Shown: positions 16,933 through 25,557, numbered from the stretch's first letter. The stretch is 64,000 nt of DNA from Streptomyces sp. NBC_01214 (GCF_026340975.1 NZ_JAPEOS010000001.1:1882501-1946500); one strand, 5' to 3'. Made by a program: numbers and translations. The notes: generated from the sequence alone by a model not told the origin.

Positions 16933-17093
16933 TCAGGGAGGCTAGAACACCCCCAGTGGTGGTGCGTGTGGCGGGGGTTTCGGGGGTCTGACCTGCGGTG
17001 CCTCCCTGCCTCCCTGGCAGATCATTTCCGCAGGTCAGGTCCAGGGAGGGGGGTCAGGGAGGCGGTCAGGGAGTTCTCCCTGCCTCCCTGACC
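16933..17093. repeat. CAGGGAGG repeat cluster with nested inverted repeat
   Basis: The octamer CAGGGAGG or its complement, exact or with one end change, occurs at least seven times (16934, 17001, 17009, 17042, 17055, 17067, 17076, 17083). GGTCAGGGAGG (17052-17062) is perfectly inverted as CCTCCCTGACC (17083-17093), enclosing a smaller CAGGGAG-TT-CTCCCTG palindrome. It fills the gap between tra and the primase gene (16818-17112), where no other feature is seen. An origin, operator or transfer site is possible. Confidence 0.6.
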
Positions 17094-17112
17094 GGTGCGG
17101 GGTCGGCTCCCT

Positions 17113-19239
17113 CTACTCGGCGGCGGAAGCGGAACCGGTGTCGGGGCGGTTGGTGAGGGCGCGGGTGATGCGGTCGCGGCCGATGACCATGCGGCCGTCG
17201 GACTTGTACGGCTCGGCGCCGGTGCCGTCCAGGACGCGCTTGAGGTCGATGAACGACCACGGCCCGTACGCCTTGCCGTTCAGGGCGGCGAGCCGCTTGA
17301 GGACCTCTTGGGTGAGGACGCGGGTGTCGGTGCCGAGGACGGTGAGGATGTCCGCGAGTGGGTCGTGCTCGTCCGCGTCGGGGACGGCGTGGGTGGTGAC
17401 GATGCCGGAGCGCAGGGCCTTGGCGCGGTCGGCGATGATGCCGGCGGTGTCGGTGTCGATGTAGTGCGTCCGCACCGTGATGGACGCCTGCCCGGCGGGG
17501 ATGGTGATGCCGTCGGAGGCGACGACAACGGTGCCCTTGTCGAGGCCCTGGCGGAGCAGGTGGGGTGCGGCGCCGCCGTTAACGGCCTTGTCCCCCAGGG
17601 CCATGCGTGCCTGTGACTCGGTGCCGAGGGCGAGGCTGATGCGGGTGTGGGCGCCTTCCCGGACGAGCTTGGGGAGGTTCTGGTCGGTGGGGTCCTGCGT
17701 GCCCTCCCACAGCAGCACGTCCACCGCCCGACCCTGGTTGTGGATCTTCCGCGCGGCCATGAAGTACCGGGAGGTGGCCTTGAATCCGCCGTAGGGCCGC
17801 TTGTCGTCGCCGACGGCCGGGCACATGAACGCGACCTGCGCCTCATCCACGACCAGGACGAGCGGCGGGAACGTGGTGCCGGGAGGTGCCTGGATGCGGC
17901 GTTCCATCTCCGCGACCCCAGCTTCGAGCATCTCGGTCGCGTCGATGACGTGCTCGTCCGTCGGCCCCTGGATGAGGGTGGTGGCGAGGCCGTCGAACAT
18001 GTCCCAGTCCCCGACGCCCTTGAGGTCGGCGATCCAGAACTCCACCGTCCTATCCAGTGCCAGCCACAGGGCGAGCGCGCGCAGGGCGGCGGTCTTGCCC
18101 TGGTTCGAGAGACCGGTGATCAGCAGCATGCGTTGATAGAGGCTGATCAGGGCGGCGTCGCCGCGCAGGTCCTGACCCCACGGCGCGCGGCCCGACTTGT
18201 AGTCGGCCTTGAGGGTGTCGTCCGTGGTGAGCGGGGAGGGGCCGATCGGTTCGTCGAGGGCGCCGGAGTCGGCGATCCAGAGCCGGACGGTGCGGGCGGC
18301 GGTGGGGAGGGTGATGAACACTTCGTGCTCGTGCCGGCCCAGGTTCTCCGCCAGCTTCCGCCGGCGCCCCTGGACTTCCTTGGTCGAGACCCCGGACGGC
18401 AGGGTGACGTCGACTTCCACGCCGCATCCGGCGATCCGGATCGGCCCGAGCATCGCTGCCCCGGCGTCGCCCATCTCCTTGATGGCCTTGCGCATCGGTG
18501 CGATGCCCAGGTCACGTAGGGCGGTGACGACGATCGACGGGGTGATCGGCGCGCCGGAGTCGTCACGCTGCTGCGCGGGCAGGGCCCACTGGGGTGCGGT
18601 CTGCCGTTGCCGACCAACCTGCCACAGGGTGAGTAGGGCCAGCCACGGGCCGATCGTGACGACGGGTCCCCACACGATGGTGGCGACGTAGACGATCGCT
18701 CCGATTACCCCGATCACCGCATTGATCGGGGCGAGGATCCAGGAAGCGTCCTTGTTGGCTATGGCCAGCACGATCCCCAGCAAGAGCAACCCGCCGGCGG
18801 TGAGGCCGGCGCCGTAACCGGCGCTCTTCACCGCGTCCTGCGGGGCCTTGAGGAGGTCCATGCGGCGGTGGTGGCGGGCGGCCCGGAAGCGGGTGAGGCG
18901 GTCCTCCCATTCCTTGGCCTCCTCGAAGTTCCCCGCAGCCTCGGCAGCTCGGATCATCCGCTCGTACCGTGATCCGGTCCGCCCGTCCCATGCACGCTTG
19001 GCCGTGATCCGGGTCCCGCCGATCACGTACAGGCCGTGGCGGGCCACCAGCCGGGCCGCCGTACGGGTCCGCTCGCTGGTGACGGCCGCACGCAGGCCGC
19101 GGGCGGTGCGATTCCACCGCCGTACCGGCCGCCCCTCATCGGGGGCAGCGGCTGCAGCCGGGGTGTCGGGGGTGTCGCCGGGGAGTGTGTAGGTGCCGGT
19201 TGTGGGGTCTTTGAAGAGGGGGACGACGTTGTCGGTCAT
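17113..19239 (-). CDS. FtsK/SpoIIIE-type conjugative DNA translocase (Tra)
   Basis: The ATG at 19239 (MTDNVVPLFKDP) gives 708 residues. Two to three membrane segments lie around residues 165-235 (LTAGGLLLLGIVLAIA, then VIGVIGAIVYVATIVWG). The motor domain has Walker A GLSNQGKTAAL (about residue 415) and Walker B LVLVVDEAQ (about residue 510). Proteins of this type move double-stranded DNA between mycelia and are the only essential transfer protein of pSAM2-like elements. The long Asp/Ala C-terminus contains a winged-helix-like stretch. It looks full length. Confidence 0.9.
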   Translation of the reverse strand: MTDNVVPLFKDPTTGTYTLPGDTPDTPAAAAAPDEGRPVRRWNRTARGLRAAVTSERTRTAARLVARHGLYVIGGTRITAKRAWDGRTGSRYERMIRAAEAAGNFEEAKEWEDRLTRFRAARHHRRMDLLKAPQDAVKSAGYGAGLTAGGLLLLGIVLAIANKDASWILAPINAVIGVIGAIVYVATIVWGPVVTIGPWLALLTLWQVGRQRQTAPQWALPAQQRDDSGAPITPSIVVTALRDLGIAPMRKAIKEMGDAGAAMLGPIRIAGCGVEVDVTLPSGVSTKEVQGRRRKLAENLGRHEHEVFITLPTAARTVRLWIADSGALDEPIGPSPLTTDDTLKADYKSGRAPWGQDLRGDAALISLYQRMLLITGLSNQGKTAALRALALWLALDRTVEFWIADLKGVGDWDMFDGLATTLIQGPTDEHVIDATEMLEAGVAEMERRIQAPPGTTFPPLVLVVDEAQVAFMCPAVGDDKRPYGGFKATSRYFMAARKIHNQGRAVDVLLWEGTQDPTDQNLPKLVREGAHTRISLALGTESQARMALGDKAVNGGAAPHLLRQGLDKGTVVVASDGITIPAGQASITVRTHYIDTDTAGIIADRAKALRSGIVTTHAVPDADEHDPLADILTVLGTDTRVLTQEVLKRLAALNGKAYGPWSFIDLKRVLDGTGAEPYKSDGRMVIGRDRITRALTNRPDTGSASAAE

Positions 19240-19331
19240 GCTGAGAACTCCTGCTCTCGCTGACAAGCGGGTGGGTAGGGCCCCGGAGCGGCGCGGTTTC
19301 CTTGGCCGGGACGGCCGCTCCGGGGGCACAG

Positions 19332-19565
19332 CTACTTGCGGTTCTTGGCCTTTGCCGCGGCCTTGCGGGCGGCCTTCTCGGCGGCGGCCTTGTCGGCGGC
19401 CTGCTGGGCCTCGCGTTCGCGGGCGCCGTCGATGATCCGCTCCACCTTGCGCTCCAGATCGCCCTGGTAGACGGTTTCGCTCGCGATGCCGCGCTTGGCC
19501 ATTCGGGCCATGTACCAGCCGATCTTGGCGGTTTCCTTGGCGGTGAACTTCGGGTCCTTGCCCAT
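19332..19565 (-). CDS. Small Lys/Ala-rich AICE protein
   Basis: The start MGKDPKFTAKETAKIGWYM at 19565 gives 77 residues; upstream in-frame sequence looks like antisense. The C-terminal third is a continuous Ala/Lys helix (AADKAAAEKAARKAAAKAKNRK region), likely nucleic-acid binding or coiled. It lies between tra and the spread genes in the same direction. The family is not recognised. Confidence 0.55.
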   Translation of the reverse strand: MGKDPKFTAKETAKIGWYMARMAKRGIASETVYQGDLERKVERIIDGAREREAQQAADKAAAEKAARKAAAKAKNRK

Positions 19566-19642
19566 CACGGGACTCCATCTCTGGAGACCGGGCTGTCCGG
19601 CTCCCCTCACCACCCACCAGGAGTGGGTGGATCGGGCAGCCG

Positions 19643-20020
19643 TCAGCCGCGGCGGCGGGCCTTGCGAACGTTCTTCACTGCCGATGCGGCCTCGGGGCTG
19701 CCGATCGACTTCACGACCGTGTGCACGCCCCAACCGAGGACCAGCGCGAGGAACGCGAGCATCGCGATGTTCGCGGCGATCGCGGTCAGTGCCCCGATCA
19801 GCAGCGGGCCGAAGTAGACCCCGGCGGCGACCGCGCCGGCGCCGACTCCGGAGCCGAGTGCGATGCGCTGCATGGTCTTGTCCGGGGCTGCCTGGTGGAT
19901 GTGCTGGTGTACGACCTGCGGCCCTGTGTAGGTGGCGGGCAGGTTCTCGGTGTAGGTGTGGGTGCCGTCGGGGAGGCGGACGATGTTGGCGTGCAGGGAC
20001 GGTTCGGGGAGGTGGTTCAC
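19643..20020 (-). CDS. AICE membrane protein (DUF6251-like)
   Basis: This 125-residue protein begins MNHLPEPSLHANIVRLPDG and has a VVHQHIHQAAPDKT segment and two hydrophobic stretches (GAGAVAAGVYFGPLLIGALTAI and AMLAFLALVLGWG). The last 20 residues are basic. I recall such sequences annotated as DUF6251 beside Streptomyces tra genes, but this is from memory. A role as an Spd-type spreading protein is plausible from location. Confidence 0.55.
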   Translation of the reverse strand: MNHLPEPSLHANIVRLPDGTHTYTENLPATYTGPQVVHQHIHQAAPDKTMQRIALGSGVGAGAVAAGVYFGPLLIGALTAIAANIAMLAFLALVLGWGVHTVVKSIGSPEAASAVKNVRKARRRG

Positions 20021-20046
20021 CGCACAGTTCTCCTGTCGTCAGGTGT

Positions 20047-20226
20047 TCAGCGGGGCAGGGCCAGGCAGCGCGCGGCGTGGTTCTGGGCCCAGTGCTTGGA
20101 GTCGAAGCTGTTGGACCTTTCGCGGCAGCCGCCGCATTCGGCCCGGTACGCGCAGATGCGGCCGTAGACGGTGACGATGGCTCCACCGGCGGTGCGGTAG
20201 CGGACGTTGATGTCGTTGCTGGGCAT
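20047..20226 (-). CDS. Small zinc-finger-like AICE protein
   Basis: The start MPSNDINVRYRTAGG at 20226 gives 59 residues. It contains RICAYRAECGGC and HWAQNHAARC, a Cys-Cys-Cys-His-His-Cys arrangement that could hold a zinc ion. Small proteins of this kind, called mobile element transfer proteins, are common in AICE spread clusters. It is in line with the neighbours on both sides. Confidence 0.6.
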   Translation of the reverse strand: MPSNDINVRYRTAGGAIVTVYGRICAYRAECGGCRERSNSFDSKHWAQNHAARCLALPR

Positions 20227-20249
20227 GTGAAGGTCTCCTGGGAGTTGGG

Positions 20250-20642
20250 TCAGGCGGCGAGGAAGAGTGCGGCGAGCGTCAGAGCGAGGACGTGGGCGGT
20301 CTGGTCGACGTGAGCGGCGCCCCCGTGGGCGGCCCATCCGGCCTGGCGGGCGATCCGCATCCACGCGGCGACCGGCCAGCGGCGGTCGATGAACCCGTGC
20401 GTGCCCCCGATCCACAGCACCGCCGCAACGGCGGGCAGAACGGGAAGGTGCCACCCCAGCAGGGCGGATCCGACGGCCAGCAGCAGGGCGCAGATCAGGA
20501 CGTGGGTGGCGGCGTGCGAGACGTTGGCCGTCCAGCCCTGGCGGCCGCATCCGGCTTTGTGGGCGGCCTGGTGGTCGGTCTGGAACGGGTAGTCGGCCAG
20601 CAGATGACCGATGTAGAGCAGGAACGCGATCTCAGCGAACAT
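20250..20642 (-). CDS. DUF3307 family membrane protein
   Basis: The ATG at 20642 gives 130 residues beginning MFAEIAFLLYIGHLLADYPFQTDHQAAHKAG, close to the DUF3307 signature (HxxADYxxQTD). Three further hydrophobic segments and a THGFIDRRW motif follow. The family is membrane-embedded with unknown function and is frequent on Streptomyces integrative elements. It overlaps the 43-residue gene upstream by 11 bases. Confidence 0.8.
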   Translation of the reverse strand: MFAEIAFLLYIGHLLADYPFQTDHQAAHKAGCGRQGWTANVSHAATHVLICALLLAVGSALLGWHLPVLPAVAAVLWIGGTHGFIDRRWPVAAWMRIARQAGWAAHGGAAHVDQTAHVLALTLAALFLAA

Positions 20643-20763
20643 GACAGCCCCTTCCGGGCAGGTCAGACGTGCTGGTCGGTGTCGGAGTAGGCGCAGGGGA
20701 CGCACATGCCGAGCGAGGCTCGTGCGAGGCGAGGCACCAGCGGTAGATGGGAACGGTGGCCAT
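20632..20763 (-). CDS. Very small AICE protein (43 aa)
   Basis: The ATG at 20761-20763 overlaps the stop of the upstream transfer gene (TGATG on the reverse strand). The 43-residue product begins MATVPIYRWCLASHEPRSAC and contains a PTPTPTSTS tail. The coupled start is the main evidence; the low-complexity end argues for caution. Confidence 0.4.
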   Translation of the reverse strand: MATVPIYRWCLASHEPRSACASPAPTPTPTSTSDLPGRGCHVR

Positions 20764-21962
20764 CAGCCGGTCGGGGTGTCGCGTTCGGCCCGCAGCGTTT
20801 CCCGGAGCCAGCGGGCGTTGACCGGCGATGTGTGGAGCGCCTTGCGGATCCGGTCGCCGGTCAGATGTTCGGCCGGCCACGACTCGGTCAGCTGCCGGGC
20901 CTCGCCCAGGAGTTCCTCTCGCGTCCGGCGCGGAACGCTGGTTCGGGCAATCTCCGGTACCCGGCCGGTGGCCCGCCGACGGACCGGACCGTCGGCCGCG
21001 ATCGCCCGGACGGTCGACGGATCGGCCGACTTCACCAGCACTGCGGCAGGCGACGGGGTGGTCTCTTCCGCCGGGACGGGATCGGGGTCGACTGGAGTGG
21101 ACTCCAGGGCCCGCAGCGGCTGCTCAGAGGTAGACCGTTCCATACCGGTCTGGTCTAGTTCATGCGCACTTGCGGAGTGGATCGGTCGGGTGGACCGATC
21201 GATCTCCAGCTCCACCATCGGGGCGATGACTTCAGCAGGAAGCTCCGGGGCGGCCGTGCCCCCGAACATGGCGGCAAGCGCGGAGTCGGCGCCGGCGGTG
21301 ACCCTGGCACGTTGAACATCGAGGAGCCGATCGCCGAGGGCGAGGTCTCCTGCGCCGAGTTTCCCGGCCAGCTTCCAGGCCTTCAGCTCGGACTTCTGCC
21401 GGACCTTTTCGTCGGGGTGGCTCGCTGCCATCGCCTGCCGGTAGGCCAGGGCCTGGACGACCGCGGCGGCCTTCCGGTCGGCCTCGGCGTCGCGTCCGTC
21501 GCGGTGGACCACGATCCGGCGGGCGAGGAACGCCGCGCCCTCGGCTGCCGTGGTCATGCCCATCGGGGTCAGGGCATAGATCACGGTCTCGCCAGGGCTG
21601 GTGGCGGCCATCGCGGACATGACCGACGCTGCGGCGGGAAGAGCCCACAGCCCGGCCCGGATCACACCCGGCGAGGACTGCCCGAGCATCGTCAGCCCGA
21701 GCAGCACCAGCGCCAGCACCGCGGTCGCGCCTTCACCGGCCGCGACCGCACCCAACGCCGTCCCCGCCCCATAGGCGGTCGAGATGTTGGAGTAGGTGCC
21801 GAACCCGCCCGCCACACCGGTGGCGACCATCGGCACGAACGCCGCAGTCAACACGGTCTTCTGGGCCCGACTGAGGCCCTTCCCATCGGCGTTCACAACG
21901 CACTCCGAGGCGCGGGGGTGTTGATCAGGCCGGTCAGCGCGGGCGGGGGCGGCCGGCGTCAT
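20763..21962 (-). CDS. Conjugal transfer/spread protein with N-terminal membrane domain
   Basis: The ATG at 21962 overlaps the upstream stop in an ATGA, giving 399 residues; a GTG at 21896 would also fit. Four hydrophobic segments lie between about residues 38 and 155 (VPMVATGVAGGFGTYS, AVLALVLLGLTMLG, LWALPAAASVMSAMAA). A long charged linker follows, then a C-terminal helical region near residue 350 (RTREELLGEARQLTESWPAEH, then DRIRKALHTSPVNARWLRE), which looks like a DNA-binding HTH. This layout is typical of Spd proteins of AICEs. Confidence 0.65.
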   Translation of the reverse strand: MTPAAPARADRPDQHPRASECVVNADGKGLSRAQKTVLTAAFVPMVATGVAGGFGTYSNISTAYGAGTALGAVAAGEGATAVLALVLLGLTMLGQSSPGVIRAGLWALPAAASVMSAMAATSPGETVIYALTPMGMTTAAEGAAFLARRIVVHRDGRDAEADRKAAAVVQALAYRQAMAASHPDEKVRQKSELKAWKLAGKLGAGDLALGDRLLDVQRARVTAGADSALAAMFGGTAAPELPAEVIAPMVELEIDRSTRPIHSASAHELDQTGMERSTSEQPLRALESTPVDPDPVPAEETTPSPAAVLVKSADPSTVRAIAADGPVRRRATGRVPEIARTSVPRRTREELLGEARQLTESWPAEHLTGDRIRKALHTSPVNARWLRETLRAERDTPTG

Positions 21963-22285
21963 GCCGCACCGTTTTCCAGCGGCCGGACCTTCACCGCACC
22001 CAGGAGAAGAACCTGCACCGGGTGGGGGTGGTAGTCCGGGCCGGTGCACTCCGTCCACTCCCACTCAGCGCCATCGTCGAGAACGAACCCGAGGTACGCC
22101 AGAGCGTTCCGGCGCTGGTCGAAGGTCGGGACCTCGGTGGTGGTCGGCCAGGTGAAGGTGGGCCACTCACTGACCAGACCGGACATCGCCACGTACAACT
22201 GCCAGCACGGACCGTCCATCCACTCCGGGACGGTCGTACCGCAGCAGCGCAGGGAGAGCTGCGCTCCGAAGATCTGCTTGCTCAT
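21959..22285 (-). CDS. AICE small protein (DUF6303-like)
   Basis: This 108-residue protein is Trp-rich (VPEWMDGPCWQLYVAMSGLVSEWP, about residues 19-42), with a C-terminal VQVLLLGAVKVRPL strand. I remember closely similar sequences annotated as DUF6303 on Streptomyces elements. It is coupled by 4-base overlaps to genes on both sides (ATGA at 22282-22285 and at 21959-21962). Confidence 0.6.
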   Translation of the reverse strand: MSKQIFGAQLSLRCCGTTVPEWMDGPCWQLYVAMSGLVSEWPTFTWPTTTEVPTFDQRRNALAYLGFVLDDGAEWEWTECTGPDYHPHPVQVLLLGAVKVRPLENGAA

Positions 22286-22551
22286 GCCGCATCACCCGAG
22301 ACCGTCGAGCCGGTGGTGCGGTTGGCCAGGTCCCGGCGGGCCGCCAGGACCCGGTTGTGAGCCCGGCGGATCCGCCGCTCGTCCAGCTCGGACGGGGTCC
22401 GGTCGATCGTCATGATCTGTGCGTCGAGCAGGTCGACGCGCGCCTGGATGAGCGGCATCTCCTGCTCGATCGCGTCCAGCTCCGCGGCCGACGGCTCCAA
22501 GCCGTCGGACCATGGGGTAACGCGCTTCTGAAGTGCAGCGATGGACTTCAC
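22282..22551 (-). CDS. AICE small protein (DUF6284-like)
   Basis: The GTG at 22551 gives 89 residues: MKSIAALQKRVTPW, then EPSAAELDAIEQEMPLIQARVDLLDAQI and RTPSELDERRIRRAHNRVLAARRDL. The helical, Leu/Glu/Arg-rich pattern matches what I remember of DUF6284. It is the first gene of the leftward transfer operon; a 12-bp hairpin lies 38 bases upstream. Confidence 0.65.
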   Translation of the reverse strand: MKSIAALQKRVTPWSDGLEPSAAELDAIEQEMPLIQARVDLLDAQIMTIDRTPSELDERRIRRAHNRVLAARRDLANRTTGSTVSGDAA

Positions 22552-22588
22552 GGGTCTTGCTCCTTCGGTAGAGGAACGGGACCCAACA

Positions 22589-22618
22589 GCAGCCCCGGTG
22601 TTCCAGCACCGGGGCTGC
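22589..22618 (-). promoter_or_regulatory. Leader hairpin upstream of the transfer operon
   Basis: GCAGCCCCGGTG (22589-22600) pairs perfectly with CACCGGGGCTGC (22607-22618). It lies between the start of the leftward operon (22551) and the operator region (22721-22775), so it is probably in the 5' leader. No T tract follows on either strand. Confidence 0.4.
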
Positions 22619-22720
22619 ATTGCGTTGGGGTGCAACACGAAGTCGAGGCGGTCTCAGGGCAGGCCAAGTAAGCCCCCCGAGGCATATCCGCCGGTCCGAG
22701 GACCAGCGGGCACATCCCTA

Positions 22721-22775
22721 AGGTTCCCTAGGGTTCCCTGCGGTGTCAAGCGGTAAGCTAGGGAACCTCAGGGAA
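22721..22775. promoter_or_regulatory. Operator of the GntR (KorSA-like) repressor
   Basis: AGGTTCCCTA (22721-22730) is followed by GGGTTCCCTG, and TAGGGAACCT (22759-22768) is followed by CAGGGAA. The first and third are exact inverted repeats 28 bp apart. The site sits just before the GntR start and faces the leftward transfer operon, as expected for an autoregulated Kor-type switch. Confidence 0.65.
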
Positions 22776-22796
22776 GCGACGCGAGGAGCGGGCGAC

Positions 22797-23555
22797 ATGG
22801 CAGGCCAGGCCGACAATCGGGCCCCGTACGCGAAAATCGCCGCACACTACAGTGAGCTGATCGCTTCCGGTCAGCTTCAGCCGGGCTCACTCTTGCCGAG
22901 CATCAAGAACCTCGCGGAAGAGTGGAAAGTCAGTACCGCGACGGCTGAGAAGGCTCTGCGCAAGCTGCGCAACGAGGGGCTTGTGCGAGGAATCCACGGC
23001 ATCGGAACGGAGGTCTTGGACCGGCCGGCTCCGATGTCTTCCGGGTCTCAACGCCAGGATCGAGGGCGCCGAACCGGGTCTAGCTGGGGTGCAGGCGAAA
23101 GTTCTGACTCCCATCAGGCAGCGGTGGTACCCGCACCCGCCGAAGTTGCTCAAGCGCTCGACGTCCAACCTGGCTCCGACGTGATCCGGCGAAGCCGCGT
23201 CTACAGGGACCGGCACGGCATTGTCGCCCACAGCACGTCATGGATCCCTGCGCGATACGGGCAGCTGATTCCGGAGCTGGCGACGAGCGAGCGCCTGACG
23301 GGTGGGACTTCGCTCCAGCTCATTGCCCAGGTCACCGGCCACCCGATCAGTCACCGCATCGACACCGCCTCAGCGAGCTTGCTGACCGCCGAGTACGCAC
23401 GGCTCCTGGAGCTGGATCCCGGGACCCCGTCGACCGAGCCCGTGGTCGTGATGACGGCGAGGTTCGTAGACAGCGAGGGCAACGTCGTCGAGTACGGCGT
23501 GGATCTCGGAGGCCCGGGCCGCAGGTGGCGCACAGAATCGGAGGTCTCCGCGTGA
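22797..23555 (+). CDS. GntR-family repressor with UTRA-type effector domain (KorSA-like)
   Basis: The ATG at 22797 gives 252 residues. Residues 10-75 are a GntR winged HTH (YAKIAAHYSELIASGQLQPGSLLPSI, then KVSTATAEKALRKLRNEGLV). Residues 110-245 form a UTRA-like ligand domain (VIRRSRVYRDRHGIVAHSTSWIP, later PVVVMTARFVDSEGNVVEYG). In pSAM2 the GntR protein KorSA represses element activation; here the gene lies beside a matching inverted-repeat operator and divergent to the transfer operon. The GTGA overlap links it to the following kinase-like gene. Confidence 0.85.
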   Translation: MAGQADNRAPYAKIAAHYSELIASGQLQPGSLLPSIKNLAEEWKVSTATAEKALRKLRNEGLVRGIHGIGTEVLDRPAPMSSGSQRQDRGRRTGSSWGAGESSDSHQAAVVPAPAEVAQALDVQPGSDVIRRSRVYRDRHGIVAHSTSWIPARYGQLIPELATSERLTGGTSLQLIAQVTGHPISHRIDTASASLLTAEYARLLELDPGTPSTEPVVVMTARFVDSEGNVVEYGVDLGGPGRRWRTESEVSA

Positions 23556-24229
23556 CGGTCGTGGATGACACGCTTGAGAGGGTGCTTGAAGACCGCTTGG
23601 GGGTACTGGTCGCCGCCCGCAGGGCTGGCACGATCACGCCCGCAGGAGCGGCAGAGATTGCCACGATCTCCCAGGCCATGACCGGACTGCTGTCACAGTG
23701 CCCCCCGTTCTGCGTCCTTATGGCCGGACTCCCCGGCTCCGGCAAGACGACACTTTCGCGCGCCTTCACCGACCGCGGATTCGCGCGGTTGTGCCCGGAC
23801 GAGGAGATGTACCGCCGGCACGGCGTCTACGGGGTGGACTTTCCGAGAGGCACCTTCCCCACACTTGAGCGGCCCGTCCTGGAGGACATTGCTGCGGAAC
23901 TCAGGGAGCAGCTAGAAGCGGGGCGCGATGTCGTCGTGGACCACGGCTTCTGGACCCCAGAGGATCGGGCCCAATGGCGAGGCATCGCTATCAGTGCAGG
24001 CGCCATTCCGGTACTGGTGTATCTCGCAGCCAGCCACGATGAGCTTTGGGCGCGAATCAGCAAGCGCAATAAGGACCACGCCGACGACCCCAACTCGATC
24101 TACTTCTCTGAGAGCGACCTACAGCGCTACCGCACCCGGTTCGTTCCTCCGCGCGCCGGCGAACCGCACGTGACCTACGACGGTGACCTCGCTGCCGTGC
24201 TCGCTGCTGTGGAAGCTTCTCGCCCCTGA
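23552..24229 (+). CDS. P-loop kinase-like AAA protein (zeta/Cpt type)
   Basis: The GTG at 23552 overlaps the GntR stop. The 225-residue protein has Walker A MAGLPGSGKTTLSRAF (about residues 54-69) and a CPDEEMYRRHG segment. A DVVVDHGFWTPEDRAQWR segment (about residue 130) resembles the lid and substrate region of zeta-toxin or phosphotransferase kinases, as does a late RYRTRFVPP. It may phosphorylate a small molecule. No antitoxin-like partner is seen beside it, and its role in the AICE is unknown to me. Confidence 0.7.
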   Translation: MTVVDDTLERVLEDRLGVLVAARRAGTITPAGAAEIATISQAMTGLLSQCPPFCVLMAGLPGSGKTTLSRAFTDRGFARLCPDEEMYRRHGVYGVDFPRGTFPTLERPVLEDIAAELREQLEAGRDVVVDHGFWTPEDRAQWRGIAISAGAIPVLVYLAASHDELWARISKRNKDHADDPNSIYFSESDLQRYRTRFVPPRAGEPHVTYDGDLAAVLAAVEASRP

Positions 24230-24912
24230 CCTTGGACCCCGTGGGCCACAAGGAGTTCGGCAGATGCCTCCTGCGATGCGGTTGGGGGCGTGCGCGCTGC
24301 CCTACCGCTGTCGTGTGGCCCGGTTACTTGGTGGTTCGGGATGGCAGGGCGACCCGAATGGCTCGCACCACGCAGGAGCAGGCTCGGACAACTTCGCAGC
24401 GAGGCGTCCCATAACGAGCGTGATATGACTCTCCATACTTCGCCAAGGCACCCGTCGCGCACGCGGCCCGTCGTCCGCGGCGCCGCACCCCTCTTCGCTC
24501 GCCCCAGCGCGGCCGCACGCCCAATGGCTCGCGTCGTTCGTGGCGAAGCCGCTGTGGCCGGGGCCGTCGGCTCCACGGCAGTAGGCAGCCACCATGGGGC
24601 GAGCCTCGAAGATGGGGAGCCCACCTCGGGCTATTGCGGGCAGGATCAGAGACTGCCCGAGTCGCGGAAGCTTACGGCCCCCCGACCTCTCGTCTAACGG
24701 CAGCTCCCGCCCAAAGCCGCTCCGCCACCCGCGAAGTCCCCGGGACCCTCGCAGGGCTACTGGTGTCGCGCCTCCGATTTGGCTCAGCCGACAATGGCTA
24801 CGATTCGACAGCCCATGCAGCCGGTTCTATGCTTTTTGTGAAGCTGTCGGGCTCACTGCAGTAGCGATCTTAACTCTTGGAGTGGTCGCAGGAGCGAGCT
24901 GAGAGGTGCGAC
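24230..24912 (+). other. Gene-free stretch between AICE core and cargo
   Basis: These 680 bases contain only short overlapping frames with poor composition. From about 24780 the base composition shifts to AT-richer sequence and a ribosome-binding site (GAGAGG near 24900) precedes the cargo operon. A promoter for the cargo is expected here, but I see no convincing boxes. Confidence 0.5.
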
Positions 24913-25554
24913 ATGACGGCCATTCACACGACCTGGGCAGCTCTGCCGAATAGCGCCGATGTCGCATCAAAGATTATTCCCAGCAGCGCCCATAAGGAGA
25001 CTTTCTCGTGGGGGCACATGTGGCTGTGGGAATCCACAGACTCGCCAAGCATCGGACCCGAACAGTGGATAGTCGGGCGCGTTAATTGTCCGCATCGAAT
25101 TGCGGTGTACGAGGTCATCTGTGGCGCGCGACGGGACACTGCAGGTAAAGCTTTTGGTGTGGCTTCCATTTTTCCTGAAGAAACACTGAGTGTACTGCAC
25201 TACGAGTTGCTGAAAATTTGTGCGCCGGAGGAAGAACCGGAGCCCATATCTACAACTCTGGAGCCGGACGCTATAGACAGGTGCGTGAAAGCTAGAGTGG
25301 CGTCGGTTAAATATAGAGAAGACCTAGGCTTTCGACTTGAAAAGTACTCCAACCCTATTGAACTGACCGAACTGCCGCGGACCGATTCTATATCGGCGAT
25401 GAGCCTGTATCTCTGCGAGAACCTTGGCTCCCCTAATCCGTCATTGATAAGTCTTTTTACGGGCAGTCAATTCTATATCACCAACTGCACCCCAGACTCC
25501 ATCGGGCAGGTGGCGCATCAAATTTGCCCACTCTGGGGATTCACGGAAGAGTAG
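24913..25554 (+). CDS. Cargo gene A: unknown 213-aa protein
   Basis: The ATG at 24913 follows GAGAGG and starts MTAIHTTWAALPNSADVAS. There is no membrane segment or signal peptide. The protein mixes helices and strands, with a Trp-rich stretch (WGHMWLWESTD, then EQWIVGRVN, about residues 34-58) and an acidic loop (APEEEPEPIS). Codon use is unlike the AICE core, with many ATA, AGA and TAT codons, suggesting recent acquisition. It is the first of three tightly packed genes (3- and 4-base gaps). I recognise no family and assign no function. Confidence 0.65.
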   Translation: MTAIHTTWAALPNSADVASKIIPSSAHKETFSWGHMWLWESTDSPSIGPEQWIVGRVNCPHRIAVYEVICGARRDTAGKAFGVASIFPEETLSVLHYELLKICAPEEEPEPISTTLEPDAIDRCVKARVASVKYREDLGFRLEKYSNPIELTELPRTDSISAMSLYLCENLGSPNPSLISLFTGSQFYITNCTPDSIGQVAHQICPLWGFTEE

Positions 25555-25557
25555 ATA

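Noticed and set aside
23552-24229. Epsilon-zeta toxin-antitoxin pair
   Set aside because: The kinase-like fold resembles zeta toxin, but the upstream partner is a GntR regulator, not an epsilon-type antitoxin.
24230-24912. Protein of 135 residues in the gap before the cargo operon
   Set aside because: The frame 24290-24697 has no ribosome-binding site, biased residues and overlapping frames on both strands.
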